The notes: generated by a model not told the origin, from the sequence alone. A stretch of 64,000 nt of DNA from Liopterus haemorrhoidalis (GCA_963971575.1 OZ020618.1:8000501-8064500), one strand, 5' to 3'. Positions 21,068-31,107 are shown, counted from the first letter of the stretch. Made by a program: numbers and translations.

Positions 21068-21394
21068 TAGGTACAAATTAGGATTATTATATTGGGTATA
21101 ATAATGTTAATGTGAAATTAATTACTATTAAAAAGGAATATTTCTATTTCAAAATCTAATAAATGCTTTTTGTGTATTATATGTTACTTTTTTCGTATTT
21201 TATCTTTACATTTTAAAATAAAACCTATATAATATAAATAAATAGCTTTTTTTAATATTAATAAAACATCGATGTTTCCGATACATCGATGTTTTTCCTT
21301 CGATGTTTTTTCAACATCGATAGTAAGCGCCGATGTTAACATCGATGTTGAAACATCGATGTTTTGCCTTCGATGTACAACCCTAGTACATACA

Positions 21395-21815
21395 GTATTG
21401 TATATAACAGGCATGTGCAACATACGGCCCGCGATAACTATCCTAAATTCCATTAAATCTGGCCCGCTAGTATATCTTTGTTTACAGAGATCAAATGCGG
21501 TTAGTTTCCTAGTTGACAAATTTCCGAAACTCACAGTTTTTGCTCAGAAAAGAATTACGCTCTTTGGAAGCACTTATTTTCTAGTATGAAGTTCGTTAAA
21601 TCAATAACAAGGACGCGAATAACGAATTCACACCTAGAAAACGCGTTGCGTGTTGCTACATCAGTTGTTTCCCCGAACATTGTGAGCAATATGAAGTCCC
21701 AACCGTCCCATTAAAATTAAACAAACATGTTGTTCTTATTTAACAATATTTATGCATTATAAAACATTTTTTATTTATTTTTTTTCTGTGTTTTACTCTC
21801 CGCCAACATATATAA
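21395..21815. other. No confident feature; possible hAT end
   Basis: GGCATGTGCAACATACGGCC and GGCCCGC at 21409-21470 resemble the end of an aged hAT element, but no partner end was found. The frame at 21272-21589 crosses an element boundary and is not a gene. Confidence 0.3.
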
Positions 21816-21816
21816 G

Positions 21817-21895
21817 GGAGGTATTGTGATCATACCGATTTTTATATTTCGAGATTTCGATGGATCTCCACGAATTGACTACATATCAACTACTA
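21817..21895 (+). repeat. Repeat F copy 1
   Basis: AAGGGAGGTATTGTGATCAT, ATTTCGAGATTTCGATGGAT then CTCCACGAATTGA. Matches 41525-41602 in reverse complement, up to the point where a DD41D transposon begins there. Confidence 0.7.
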
Positions 21896-21899
21896 CGTT

Positions 21900-22375
21900 A
21901 TTTCATAACTATCATTAAAAAACTATACATTAAGTGGAGGTACTTATGACGTTTGCTTATACCACTATTTTGTGCATCAAAAATATTTGTTCTAAATTAT
22001 ATGGTCTGCATTGTATATCTCTTTCTATATTCGGATCAATTTCAGTGCTTGTTTAGAGGAGCAATGGTCTCTCATTCTTTAAACATTGCTGTACCATGAA
22101 AAAAACAATTGAAATTTGTCTTGTGTCAACATAAGTCGAACATTTCGGCACGTGAAGCGGCGACCAAACAATTTAATCTGTGCAGAACAGTTGGGAATTG
22201 GGAATTCTGTTCCCAGTCTCTCAGGTTGTTAGTCTGCTACAGTACTGTCTGTAACTAACAAACACTCCAACAGATTTCACAAAATTCAATGAATTTTACA
22301 AATCAACTACTGATCAAAGCAAAGGCTTACAAGATTTTCAGTGCACATGAAGCATGCAAGTATACCCAGCTAACC
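21900..22375. other. No confident feature
   Basis: Around 22130-22215 a plus-strand reading (CLKQHKSNISAREAATKQFN) looks protein-like and might be transposase-derived, but I cannot place it in a family. Confidence 0.3.
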
Positions 22376-22377
22376 TA

Positions 22378-22510
22378 TATTAATAAAATTGGAGGCTATA
22401 TCTGTTTTTTTCGGTCCCATATTTAGTTTCTACACCTTTTAGATGATTATAAGACGAGATTCGTCAAAAAAAAATATCTGTTTGTTTGCCTGAGATTCAT
22501 ACAAAAACTA
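22378..22510 (-). repeat. Repeat B partial copy 3
   Basis: Reverse-complemented ATTAATAAAATTGGAGGCTA end, then the AGACGAGATTCGTC region. The microsatellite core is not expanded here. Confidence 0.6.
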
Positions 22511-22952
22511 AATGAATAAATTTTATTATTTTGTTATGACTTTGCTTTCTAACGTATAGTCTGCATAAGTGGAATGTTTTAGTAGATATATTACTCCCCT
22601 AAGCATCTACAGGAACATTTATTATAAACCAAGCTATTTTTTGTAGAAGAAATTTTGGTAAACAGTCACTGGTAATAATGTTTCTACGTGTTTACTAAAC
22701 GGTGTCAACAAGCGCCAAAAACAGCATGCCTAATTAAACGCCTGTTTATAAGCACTGGAAACAATCTTTCTACATGTTCATACCCAGACACACAATTTAG
22801 TTGAGTTCAAAATCACTCACTCATTGTCTTTAATTAATTTTACAATATTTTATATATACTAGACTGTTCTAAATCCACCGGTAAGTAATGTGATGCTCGA
22901 CTAAGTATGAATTTAAACGTCAGAGTAAAATTTACTCCTCCTTGAGCATTTA

Positions 22953-23738
22953 AGTAGTTAAACTAAGTCATAACTGTGACGCTTTGACCTTGAAAGTCCG
23001 ACCAGCCGACTTTCACTGAAACCTGATGTAAAAAGATGTAGTTTTTGAGGCTTGACCGTTCGACTATATCAGCCGTGCCTTCTCGAAAGCTGTGCTGGAA
23101 TCGTGTAGGATAAATGATATTTATATGTGCCTTTTGGAGAATTGATCTAAAATATTCTTGCATGCAGTCTTGTTTATCATAGGACACATCGTCAAATATG
23201 AAAACTGAATTTCGTTTCGCCTCTTTGAATTTAACAATATCCTCACTGTCCTCATATGGAAAATATCCTATTCCCTTCACTTTTTTCAATACTCAAGCTA
23301 ACAATTGATATTTCGGTTGAAACAACGATTTAGAATACAAATAAATGTTCTCAAAGCTCAAACCTTTCGGGTGCGTTAGCAAAGTTAACATGACGTTAGT
23401 TTTACCGCAGTTTGACGGACCGCATATGATACAGCGTATGCTCTCAGGTAAGAGATATCCATGACGACGTTCACCTGTATGAATATCTTCATTAGCGTTT
23501 AGATTTATGACTTTCAGGGATCCACATTTAACAAACTGCATTTTAACAATGTTTCCAAAAGTCATATATAAATATAATTTATCCTACATGATTCCAGCAC
23601 GGCTTTCGAGAAGGCAAGGCTGACAGTCCAACGGTCAAGCCTCAAAAAACCACATCTTTTTACATCATATTTCAGTGAAAGTCGGCTGGTCGGACTTTCA
23701 AGGCCAAAGTGTCACAGTTATGACTTAGTTTAACTACT
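22953..23738 (-). mobile_element. Maverick/Polinton-like mini-element with packaging-ATPase fragment
   Basis: CATTTA occurs on both sides (22947-22952 and 23739-23744), an exact 6-bp target duplication. The element begins AGTAGTTAAACTAAGTCATA and ends in the complement of that sequence. The two inverted arms stay similar for about 190-200 bases (22953 to ~23150, and 23738 to ~23531) with a few percent to ~10% mismatches. A 6-bp duplication, AG-starting termini and long inverted arms are the recognised marks of Maverick/Polinton and adintovirus-type insertions. Usual elements are 15-25 kb with about ten genes. This one is 786 bp and holds only part of one gene, so it is a deletion derivative that could have moved only with help from a full relative. 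Confidence 0.78.
22963..23565 (-). pseudogene. A32-like (FtsK/HerA) packaging ATPase, truncated, one in-frame stop
   Basis: Two minus-strand pieces lie in one reading frame, 23565-23293 and 23289-22963, separated by a TGA at 23293-23295 and one codon. The first carries a Walker A loop GPSNCGKT at residues 49-56 after an IRCIICG strand. The second carries a hydrophobic strand ending in the Walker B acids, SVFIFDDV, at residues 28-35. This is the arrangement of genome-packaging ATPases of Mavericks, adintoviruses and large DNA viruses, which pump DNA into capsids. The ATPase similarity stops shortly after Walker B, near 23150, where the left inverted arm begins. The last ~60 codons are read-through of that arm, so sensor and C-terminal parts are missing. 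The ATG at 23565 lies within the inner edge of the right arm. Not functional: truncated, stopped, and without capsid or integrase genes nearby. Confidence 0.8.
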
Positions 23739-23744
23739 CATTTA

Positions 23745-25045
23745 TAGACGCAAGCTTATATCATAACTAATTCAAATGTATGAACTAATTCAAAAATATG
23801 AGGTCTGTTTAAGATCTTGGAGAAACGGATAAGGACCCGGATACGGATTTAAAATTTTTACGGATTATTCGCGGATACCGATACGGGTACGAAGCTCCGG
23901 CATACCGCTAACAAAAACCGTACGAAGCATGGCAACACCAGCTAGTTTTTTATATAGTAAAATGTATTTTTTTAAACAATTACTTTTAATTTAAATTGTT
24001 TTGTAGATAATATTAAAGTGTATGATTCGAAAGCATTCCTTGTTGTTATCCATTCTACACCCCCGTCTTTAAACAAACATACAAACAAAGGAATTCCGAG
24101 TCATTAACGGCCATTACAGGCCGTAGCAAGTAGCATCCTCCATTTCCTTGATGCGAGCCCTCCAATTTCATCCCCTGTACTCCACACAATAAACAGATAT
24201 CTAGATCGTGGTCAGTGTATAAAGTTACATTGAACATTCAACCATCAACTTGTTAATCCGAAAATAGACTATTTTAGACTTCACAATGGGGTTGCTTCAT
24301 TTCACTGCATTAGTATTAGCACCCGCTTATTTCTTACACTTTATTTTAGCACTCTGCTAAAAAGAAAAAGAGATGGAAGGTTTTATTAACCTTTAATTAG
24401 TAGTTCTTTTGAGGCGTAGCCAGTCACGTGAGATCTCACTGATGACTTATTTAAAACACTAGGTTATTATCCATAACACAAAAATTTCAATTGTTTGTAA
24501 GTGTATTTGGTTTTATTTTTTAACGTATCTTAATTTCGTATAATTAACCAAAAAATATACCATCATGTCAAGTATTTTCGAAAAACAATATCACTATGTA
24601 AAGAAAGGAATATTAAAAGAAAAGATGCAGAAAGGATGGTGAAGAACCAAGTTAATACAATCTTTTTTTTTTTGTTAAAAACCCGTAATAGTTGACTAGT
24701 TAAACAACCTAGTGTTATAATATTGAAATTAAAAAATATGTACTCACTTTGGAGAGAGAACTAAGTGTTCTTTAAGAACCTCTGCACACTGTTTTAACAC
24801 AAAACACTAAGTTAACACTATTTTAATACTAACTTTTAATTATTTACACTATTTTTAAACACTATTTCCTTAATTTTTATTTTAAAAACGTTCAGTTCTT
24901 GCAAAAATTGATTCTAGTTGAGTATTTTTAACTTGTTTATGCCAAAAAAATTCGTTTATCACTGGGATTATAGGATTAACATATGACCTTAAGAAAAAAT
25001 GACGTCACAATGTTACCCAGATTTCATACAGACACTTGCTAATTA
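23745..25045. other. Long stretch without recognised genes
   Basis: Around 23815-23935 there is a GC-richer patch with repeated CGGATAC-type words (ACGGATAAGG, CGGATACGG, CGGATACCG), possibly the end of a MITE. The rest is AT-rich; TTAACACTATTTT-like words recur at 24790-24880. The 60-codon frame at 24055-24237 has no recognised motif. Confidence 0.4.
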
Positions 25046-25047
25046 TA

Positions 25048-25611
25048 ATGGGTGTTTTTTTTAGAGGTATAGAACTTTAAATTGCAATAAAACAACGATG
25101 GATTATTCGATTGACATGAATTTTTTTTTATTCGAAAGATAATCTTGTGGCATTACATTTTAAATATGATTTCTGGCATATGACCGCCACGGCTGGCTCG
25201 GATGTAGTCCAATCTGGACGTCCAATTTTCGATGACTTTTTCCAACATTTGTGGCCGTATATCGGCAATAACACGGCGAATGTTGTCTTCCAAATGGTCA
25301 AGCGTTTGTGGCTTATCCGCATAGACCAATGACTTTACATAGCCCCACAGAAAGTAGTCCAGCGGTGTTAAATCACAAGATCTTGGAGGCCAATTCACAG
25401 GTCCAAAACGTGAAATTAGGCGGTCACCAAACGTGTCTTTCAATAAATCGATTGTGGCACGAGCTGTGTGACATGTTGCGCCGTCTTGTTGGTATGATTT
25501 AATGTAATGCCATAAGATTATCTTTCGAATAAAAAAAAAATCATGTCAATCGAATAATCCATCGTTGTTTTATTGCAATTTAAAGTTCTATACCTCTAAA
25601 AAAACACCCGT
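25048..25611 (-). mobile_element. DD41D Tc1/mariner deletion derivative with ~110-bp inverted ends
   Basis: Left GGGTGTTTTTTTTAGAGGTA (from 25050) is matched by the complement of the right end. The match continues for ~110 bases per arm, into the last codons of the gene. TA flanks are at 25046-25047 and 25612-25613. 564 bp. It retains only the C-terminal third of the transposase. Long inverted ends distinguish it from the short-ended DD41D copy at 41603-42911. Confidence 0.85.
25153..25502 (-). pseudogene. DD41D transposase C-terminal third
   Basis: Minus-strand reading begins KSYQQDGATCHTARATID, upstream of the first ATG-like codon. It continues FGPVNWPPRSCDLTPLDYFL and WGYVKSLVYADKP to EIIFKM and a stop. 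The second catalytic aspartate (QDGA) and the third (LTPLDYF) are both intact with 41 residues between them, which defines the DD41D group. Everything before QDGA, including the HTH domain and first aspartate, is deleted. Unlike the 41.6-kb copy, the third aspartate is present. The 3' end of the frame lies inside the left inverted arm. Confidence 0.9.
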
Positions 25612-25674
25612 TATAAGTACAATTATTAAAAATATTTTTTTCAGTATCTCAATTTCCATCAAAATCTCAAAATA

Positions 25675-25950
25675 TTGTACTTAATATTAATAAAATTAGA
25701 GGCTGTATCTGTTTTTATTTATTTATTTTTTTTTTTCGGTTTCATATTTGTTTTCTGCACATTTCACATAAAGGCCAATATACGCAAAAAAAAAACATTT
25801 TTGTCTGTCTGTCTGTCTGTCTGTGTCTGCCTACCTGTCTGTCCGTTTGTCTCCGAGATTCACTCAAAAACGGCTGAACATATTAGGTGTACAGCTTCAA
25901 GATTGGTATATGGGACAGTCTCAATTATTTTCTATTAATATATTTATTAT
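25675..25950 (-). repeat. Repeat B copy 4 with (GTCT)n
   Basis: Reverse-complemented: ATTAATAAAATTAGAGGCTG end, GTCT microsatellite at 25803-25855, then CGAGATTCACTCAAAAACGG and CTGAACATATTAGG. Collinear with 1150-1850. Confidence 0.75.
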
Positions 25951-25954
25951 TTTT

Positions 25955-26450
25955 TGGTAAAGTTATTGAATACAGGAGGGAGATAGCTTTAACTCTAATT
26001 TTCAAATTTCATCATCATTATCTTTTGATAACGCCTTCTTTTTATACAATAAAAAATTCTATTTTTGACAGTTTAAATATCTTTAGTTCTGTAGTTGTTC
26101 GTTTAACAGTGATTTCCATTCTTTTAAGCATTGTTAAAGTAATCTCGAAAAGAAAATGCATAAAAGCCGTTTATGAATTAATTTGCATGAATTAAAATCT
26201 AAGCATTAATCATTTCTTTAACACGGCTTTAAATAATTTTTTATAATCAATGTTAAAAATCTTGAAGTAACATTTTTCAAATGATAATATAGTATTATGA
26301 TAAAAACAGGGTTTGAGAGAAAAAGAGACAGAGTAAGTGTCAAAGAGAAAAGAAAAGGAGAGATTAAAAGTGAAAACGGACGGATCGATTTTCGCAGAGT
26401 TGATCTTCTCGACGTACTATCCCATTGGGTTACAATGGAACAAGAAGTTT
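25955..26450. other. AT-rich stretch, nothing recognised
   Basis: The frames at 25887-26195 and 26297-26518 are AT-rich or run into the GA microsatellite and show no family motif. Confidence 0.45.
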
Positions 26451-26455
26451 ACAAG

Positions 26456-26456
<1 letters not shown>

Positions 26457-26504
<48 letters not shown>

Positions 26505-26529
26505 AGAGAGAGAGATAAAGAGAGAGATA

Positions 26530-26564
<35 letters not shown>

Positions 26565-26592
26565 TGAGTGAGAGAAAGAGGGGGGGAGAGAG
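26457..26592. repeat. (GA)n microsatellite with interruptions
   Basis: Two long GA runs separated by GATAAAGA-type breaks. Serine/leucine-rich or arginine/glutamate-rich frames across it are artefacts. Confidence 0.97.
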
Positions 26593-26728
26593 AAGGTTAG
26601 GTTTGTTGATAGGCGAGGTAATTGTCTCAGAGAGCGGCGAGGGAAACCAACTGACCACCATATTGGTAGTTCCAAAACATTACAGATTTATATGAAAAAT
26701 ATGAGTAAAATTTAATTTTTTACACCAT

Positions 26729-26942
26729 CTTTCCACCTTCAGTTAAACCCCTGGGTATCTATCTAATAGATAAATGTCAATATCAATCAGGGAATTCAAT
26801 ACATCAGTCTTATTATCCGTTAGATAACTATCCGATAGATAAATTTGTAATGAAAGACGGTATGATATTTATTCAGCACAGAAAGTATCACATAACCTTA
26901 TCTGTCAGATAGTTACCTAGAGGTTTACCTGAAAGTGGAAAG
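26729..26942. mobile_element. Small inverted-repeat element (~214 bp)
   Basis: CTTTCCACCTTCAGTTAAAC on the left pairs with the complement of the right end CTTTCCACTTTCAGGTAAAC. Pairing continues imperfectly for ~45 bases through CTATCTAATAGATAA. No clear target duplication, so the family is unknown. Confidence 0.6.
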
Positions 26943-26944
26943 AC

Positions 26945-27297
26945 TGGGCCTAATTAAGATAAAATATGCGTCAAATATTAATGTTTACTAACTTGGAGGG
27001 GGCACAGAAAGAAAGAAATTTTTGATATCTAATTTAAAAAATCGAAATTTTCAAGATGGAAAGATGAATACGGACCGCAAATAACCCTTAGCCAAACTTA
27101 ACCTTTGAAAAATGGTGGATGTTCGTCTTTAGTGATGTGAAAAAAGTAAAATCGCACAAAAAAAATATTAGTCTTCTTGGGAGGGCTCAAATCTATGAGC
27201 CCTCCCCTGGATATGTGTCTGAACTTCAGCATACTTTGTACTACATAAACACAATGTTATGGGACTAACAATACTGTGCTGTGACGTCACATAGCGT
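26945..27297. other. No confident feature
   Basis: A short hairpin-forming GAGGGCTCAAATCTATGAGC with CCTC at 27181-27205; otherwise nothing recognised. Confidence 0.4.
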
Positions 27298-27305
27298 CAT
27301 ATGTG

Positions 27306-27637
27306 CAGGCCCGACAAGAAGATGGGTAGCCGGGGAAAATTCCCGGAGTTCTTGGGGCCCCAAGGTGTGGGCAGAGCCGTAGAAACGGCATTGAGGCAAG
27401 TGAAGACCTTTTTTTAGGTCATAAGTTGTATTTTCACTGGTATTATAATAAAAATTCCCGCCTCATTTGTATATGGTCCAGAGTCCGAGCTGAAAGAATT
27501 AATTTTCACTCTCTTGACGACCCCTGGTATAGGAGTATAGAATTGATCATTACCCGGGGCCCGCAAAGAAAGTGTCTCCCCGGGACCCGCAAAGAAAGTT
27601 TCTCACTGGGGCCCCAGAAGTCCTCTCGGCGGCCCTG
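27306..27637. mobile_element. hAT MITE with exact 8-bp duplication
   Basis: CATATGTG flanks both sides (27298-27305 and 27638-27645). Left end CAGGCCCGACAAGAAGA; right-end complement CAGGGCCGCCGAGAGGACTT. GGGGCCC and GGGACCCGCAAAGAAAGT motifs repeat near the right end, in a GC-rich context unlike the flanks. 332 bp, no transposase. The frames across it are not genes. Confidence 0.88.
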
Positions 27638-27649
27638 CATATGTGTCTT

Positions 27650-27920
27650 GTTATCTTTCTGTGCTTCCATCTTGCATTGGAACAAAACACACAAAATTAT
27701 CGCGGTGTGGCGGTCAACCTAGCATTCGGTGTGCCCTCGATAAACGGTCGGCAAGATTGTTGAGTCGATACTTCATTGCATACTATCAAATGTGAGTGTT
27801 CAGACGTGAAATCAACATTGTTCAGACGATCGCTTCTATACATATTCATTAGGCTTGAACAATTGCTAAATTAGCCGGCTCAATGGTCGACTCTGTACAT
27901 TGTTCCTAGGTGTGAACGTT
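27650..27920. other. No confident feature
   Basis: Flank between a hAT MITE and a minus-strand LINE fragment; no motif seen. Confidence 0.4.
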
Positions 27921-27924
27921 GCTA

Positions 27925-28295
27925 AATAAACCGACGACGAAACTCCGTTTTTTCTATTTCTTTTTCTAGTGCCTCTCCATTCCAGATGTTGGATATCGTA
28001 ATGGCAATCTTGGCCTTAATAACTGCTGCCTGGAAAAGCTGTGTAGTTGTCACAAAGAATCATTCCCTCAAATTTGAACCATAAAATAAGTCTTCTGTTT
28101 GGATCTATTCTGCCGAGCATTTTTCCTTACAAAATAAATTGGAAAATTCCATACTTATCATTGTTTCCCATAATGTGTCCGATATATTCAAGTTTTCGAC
28201 GTATAATCGTGTAAATAATTTCTGCTTCTTTGTTGAGCTTCACTAATACGGTCTTGTTGGTGACATGATCTTTCCAAGAAATTCTGAAGAAGGTA
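27925..28295 (-). pseudogene. RTE-like LINE ORF2 C-terminal fragment
   Basis: Minus-strand translation reads RISWKDHVTNKTVLVKLNKE, then IIRRKLEYIGHIMGNNDKYG and GKMLGRIDPNRRLILW. This matches the I-W-D-VTN--VL, I--RKL-Y-GHIMR and GK--G-R--GRR--SWL blocks that end RTE-type ORF2. Stops occur after PNRRL. The RT domain is not upstream, so only the tail was inserted or retained. Confidence 0.7.
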
Positions 28296-28299
28296 GTTT

Positions 28300-28604
28300 G
28301 TTTTTAATCAAAGAGAAGAAAAGATTAAGAAAAATTACGCAAAATACTTTAATACTTCTGGAAGTCCATGCGACAATTGTTCATGGATTATAAAACAAGA
28401 AATTGGAGAAAACTAGGAAGAAAGAACTCGAAGCACCTTAAAAAAGCTTTGGTACTGTTGAACTTTTCAACAGTACTCCTCCTCCTTAAGTTTCAACCCA
28501 TAGGTTGGTTTGTAGCATTTCTCCATGTTTCCCTGGTCAATACTACCAGCATTAAAAACTTGTACAAGCACTAAATAAAATTATTATTATTATTATTATT
28601 ATTA
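28300..28604 (+). repeat. Non-coding stretch ending in (ATT)n
   Basis: CAACCCATAGGTTGGTTTGT near 28495 and an (ATT)n tail at 28580-28604, the kind of tail that ends LINEs. The 68-codon frame here has no RT motif. Confidence 0.35.
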
Positions 28605-28749
28605 AATGATTGCAAAATGGATTATGACTACAACAGCTAGTTTTGTACCATGACAGATTAATAGTAAATCGAAATTGGACGTGGAGTAAGAGCTACAATA
28701 TCCCTGAAACTATTTACTACAGTTTTAGAATACCTGTTCAAAGGTCTGT

Positions 28750-29285
28750 AGCTGTAAAAACAAGGGCATTCAAATTAATTTTGAGGCTAAATCGCCTGGG
28801 ATTTGCCAATGATATTTGTCTCGAGTTTGGGATCAAGATGGATTCCAAATGCTGCAGGGACTAAATAAGGCAGCTAAAAACATCAGACTCAACATAAATA
28901 AACAAAAACCTAAAATGATGACAAACCTTGTATTGAGCGAGGTGCTGAAAATTGACGATGCCAATATTGAACAGGTTGATGCTTGATCTTGGGCACGAAA
29001 TACGACAATCAAACGTGCGAAATCTCCAGGAGAATATCACAAGGTGGACAGCATTTGATAAAATACGAAACATTTTTTAAAATGATATCCCAATGTGCCT
29101 TAAAAAGAAAGCTTTTAAAATATGTGTTTGCCCGTAGGTTAATACGGGCAAACATATCGGGAAGCTTCTGCTAGAAAGCTTTAAGTAACCCAAATGACCC
29201 TGAAACGAGCTAAGCTCGATATAATACTAAGGAACAAAATACGAAATGCTGAAATATTATTAACGGTGTACGAAATGGACATAAT
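28750..29285 (+). pseudogene. LINE reverse transcriptase, FADD box and downstream
   Basis: In changing frames: LRFANDICLEF (FADD box with D to N, so FAND), QMLQGLNKAAKNIRLNINKQ (GL-(I/V)N--KT block), VYLGHEI-like LGHEIRQSN, NITRWTAFDKIRNIF, and LNPNDPETS in the position of the LTDR motif. This is the usual order of an endonuclease-RT LINE after the palm. The catalytic second aspartate change and many stops make it dead. Confidence 0.65.
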
Positions 29286-29289
29286 AGTT

Positions 29290-29945
29290 GTCCATTTCTT
29301 GAACAGATCCCTAATCTATTATATCCAACATTCTCTTTGTGTTTGTATGTGCGTTAAGCGCTAATAGCCTCTGATATTACTTGCCATAAATTTAAACTAA
29401 CCAACATATCCAACAGTTTGTATTATTGTCCATTATTTTTGATTACAGTAGCAATCAATACAGTGTTGCGTATTCTGAAGGCTGTAAACTGACGGTCGGC
29501 AAACAGACTCCGGTGTTTCCTGCACACGCCACTTCCGGTACTCCGTACCCGCACTCCGGGACTAATGGCGGCGGTACGTGTTTATCAGCGGGTCGCACGA
29601 GAGCCAACCCCCGTAACCGACCGACACCTCCTCCTCCCCCCGTCTCTTCTGGTGTAGTGTGCGAGTGCATGTTTACACTGGTTCACCTCTCAAAATGCCG
29701 CTTTTGCCTGTGCGTGTGAGATACGTATGTTGACATGCTCCAGTTTATTTTTTTAAAGTTTGTTTTAGAGATATTTTTGGTTGATGTATATTATGAATAA
29801 CCAAAAGTTCACAATGACCGAGAATACAAGAACTTTTGCTTTGTGACCATAGCAAAAGTAAAAAACATGTGTATGAAACTCAAAAACTTTATATCACCAT
29901 TGGTCCCATTCAATTCTTTAGCAGTAAATCAATACTTATTAATAT
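29290..29945. other. GC-rich island in an AT-rich setting
   Basis: 29490-29730 is distinctly GC- and CpG-rich. It contains CACTTCCGGTACTCCGTACC, GGCGGCGGTACGTG and a C-run. A 97-codon plus-strand frame (29426-29719) covers it, without recognisable domain and with a proline run. It could be a first exon and promoter of a host gene or a GC-rich repeat. A repeat E fragment in reverse lies at 29345-29375. Confidence 0.35.
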
Positions 29946-29949
29946 ACGA

Positions 29950-31107
29950 TTCATTTGTTAATCTTCTTCATCATCATCAAGCCTTGTCCATCATCGGGTG
30001 ATTTTGGACCGCCTCTAAAAAGAGCATAGGCTGTCAATAAAATTTCTCCATCTAACTCGTCTATCTGCCATAGGCTTCAAGTCGATGATGTTATTATAAA
30101 ATCTTTTGTCTTTGTTTTGAGTGCTCCATATATTTATTTCTAGCAGAGTTGAGCGACGCCAGGTGTTCCTGAATTGCCCTTTACGCCTACTGCCCTGAGG
30201 GTTGTATGTTAGTGCATAGCGACACATTTCGCTAGGAGCCCTTCGAAGAGTGTGCCCCAACCAACCTTTCTTCTTTTTATTTGCAAATTATTGTCCATCT
30301 GACCAGTTCTTTCCCACAATTTTACGTTTGATATTCTATGTGGCTAATAAAGGCGAAGGATTCTTCGAAAACATCAATTTACAAATACTTGCACTCTTCT
30401 CTTGATAGCTTCTGTAACGAACCAAATCTCGCAGCCGTACAGAAGAACTGACGTCGCGCATGCTCTGAATATGGTAGTTTTCGTGGAAGTATTGTAGATC
30501 GCAGAATTCCATACACGGCTAAGTTGGATGAAGGCGCCTCTCGCTTTGCGTATTCTGCTTTCCACATCTATATCCGCGCCACCGTCCACAGACACAACAC
30601 TCCCCAAATACTGGAAATCATCCACACGCTCGATTTGATGGTTACCGAGCAGTAAAGGTCTATCGGTTTCTGCATTTATCCTCATTTCTTTCGTCTTGGA
30701 GCTATTGATTTTGAATCCAACTTTTGCAGATTCAATCGCGAGGTCATTCAATTTTCGCTACATGTCTCCATGCTTATGCGACAACTCACATTTATCGTCT
30801 GCAAAATCCAGTGACGTCTGACTGTTGGTGTTAGCGGATTCCAAATGATTCCTCTGGGTTTGTTGGCTGTTGATCGTCTAGCCACGGCGTCTAAAACTAT
30901 AAAAAAAAAAGCGGTGCCATCACACAACCTTGTCTAACACCTGTAATGGTTGGAAAGGGTGCTGACAAGCTACCAATGTGTAGAACTCTACACGTGAAGC
31001 CGTTGTACCTTTTTTTAATCAGAGATATTATTTTTTCAGGCACTCCAATATTTTGCATTTCAGTCCAAATGCATACTCTATCGACAGAGTCGAATGTTTT
31101 TTCATGC
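29950..31107 (-). pseudogene. LINE ORF2: RT through C-terminus with CAT-rich tail
   Basis: The longest LINE in the window. Minus strand from 31107: KTFDSVDRVCIWTEMQNIGV, GFTCRVLHIGSLSAPFPTI, GVRQGCVMAPLFF (RT block 4), then after small gaps LDFADDKCELSHKH (catalytic FADD). An open run 30751-30374 follows with KVGFKINSSKTKEMRI, VDDFQYLGSVVS, ESRIRKARGAFIQLSRVWNS and VLLYGCEIW. Downstream are NRCLRRILRL, RRKVGWLGHTLRRAPSEM, NPQGSRRKGQFRNTWRR, and a stop at 30015. The 3' end has a CATCATCATC tract at 29965-29980. The RT core and thumb order are clear. The 5' endonuclease is absent, and frameshifts occur at 30310-30370 and 30755-30830. Confidence 0.85.

Larger units (their letters stand above)
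20211..21385. mobile_element. Non-autonomous hAT with exact 8-bp duplication and ATCGAT palindromes
   Basis: GTACATAC flanks the element on both sides (20203-20210 and 21386-21393), an exact 8-bp target duplication. Left end TAGGGATGGGAAAAAACATC; the complement of the right end starts TAGGGTTGTACATCG. AACATCGATGTT palindromes and variants occur at least three times in the first 70 bases and at least four times in the last 130, consistent with a subterminal transposase-binding array. 1175 bp without a transposase frame. It contains one full and one partial copy of MITE 1, so those landed later or were carried along. Confidence 0.88.

Noticed and set aside
21272..21589. 105-codon plus-strand ORF
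   Set aside because: It crosses the hAT element's right end, its target duplication and unrelated flank, so it is not one gene.
22953..23738. Functional endogenous virus
   Set aside because: Only a truncated ATPase with an in-frame stop; no capsid, polymerase, protease or integrase nearby.
25147..25502. Plus-strand frames opposite the DD41D fragment
   Set aside because: Antisense shadows of a well-supported transposase frame.
26297..26675. Serine/leucine- and arginine/glutamate-rich frames
   Set aside because: Produced by the GA microsatellite.
29426..29719. Confident host exon in the GC-rich island
   Set aside because: Open frame alone, without a domain or clear splice signals, is not enough; kept only as a finding.
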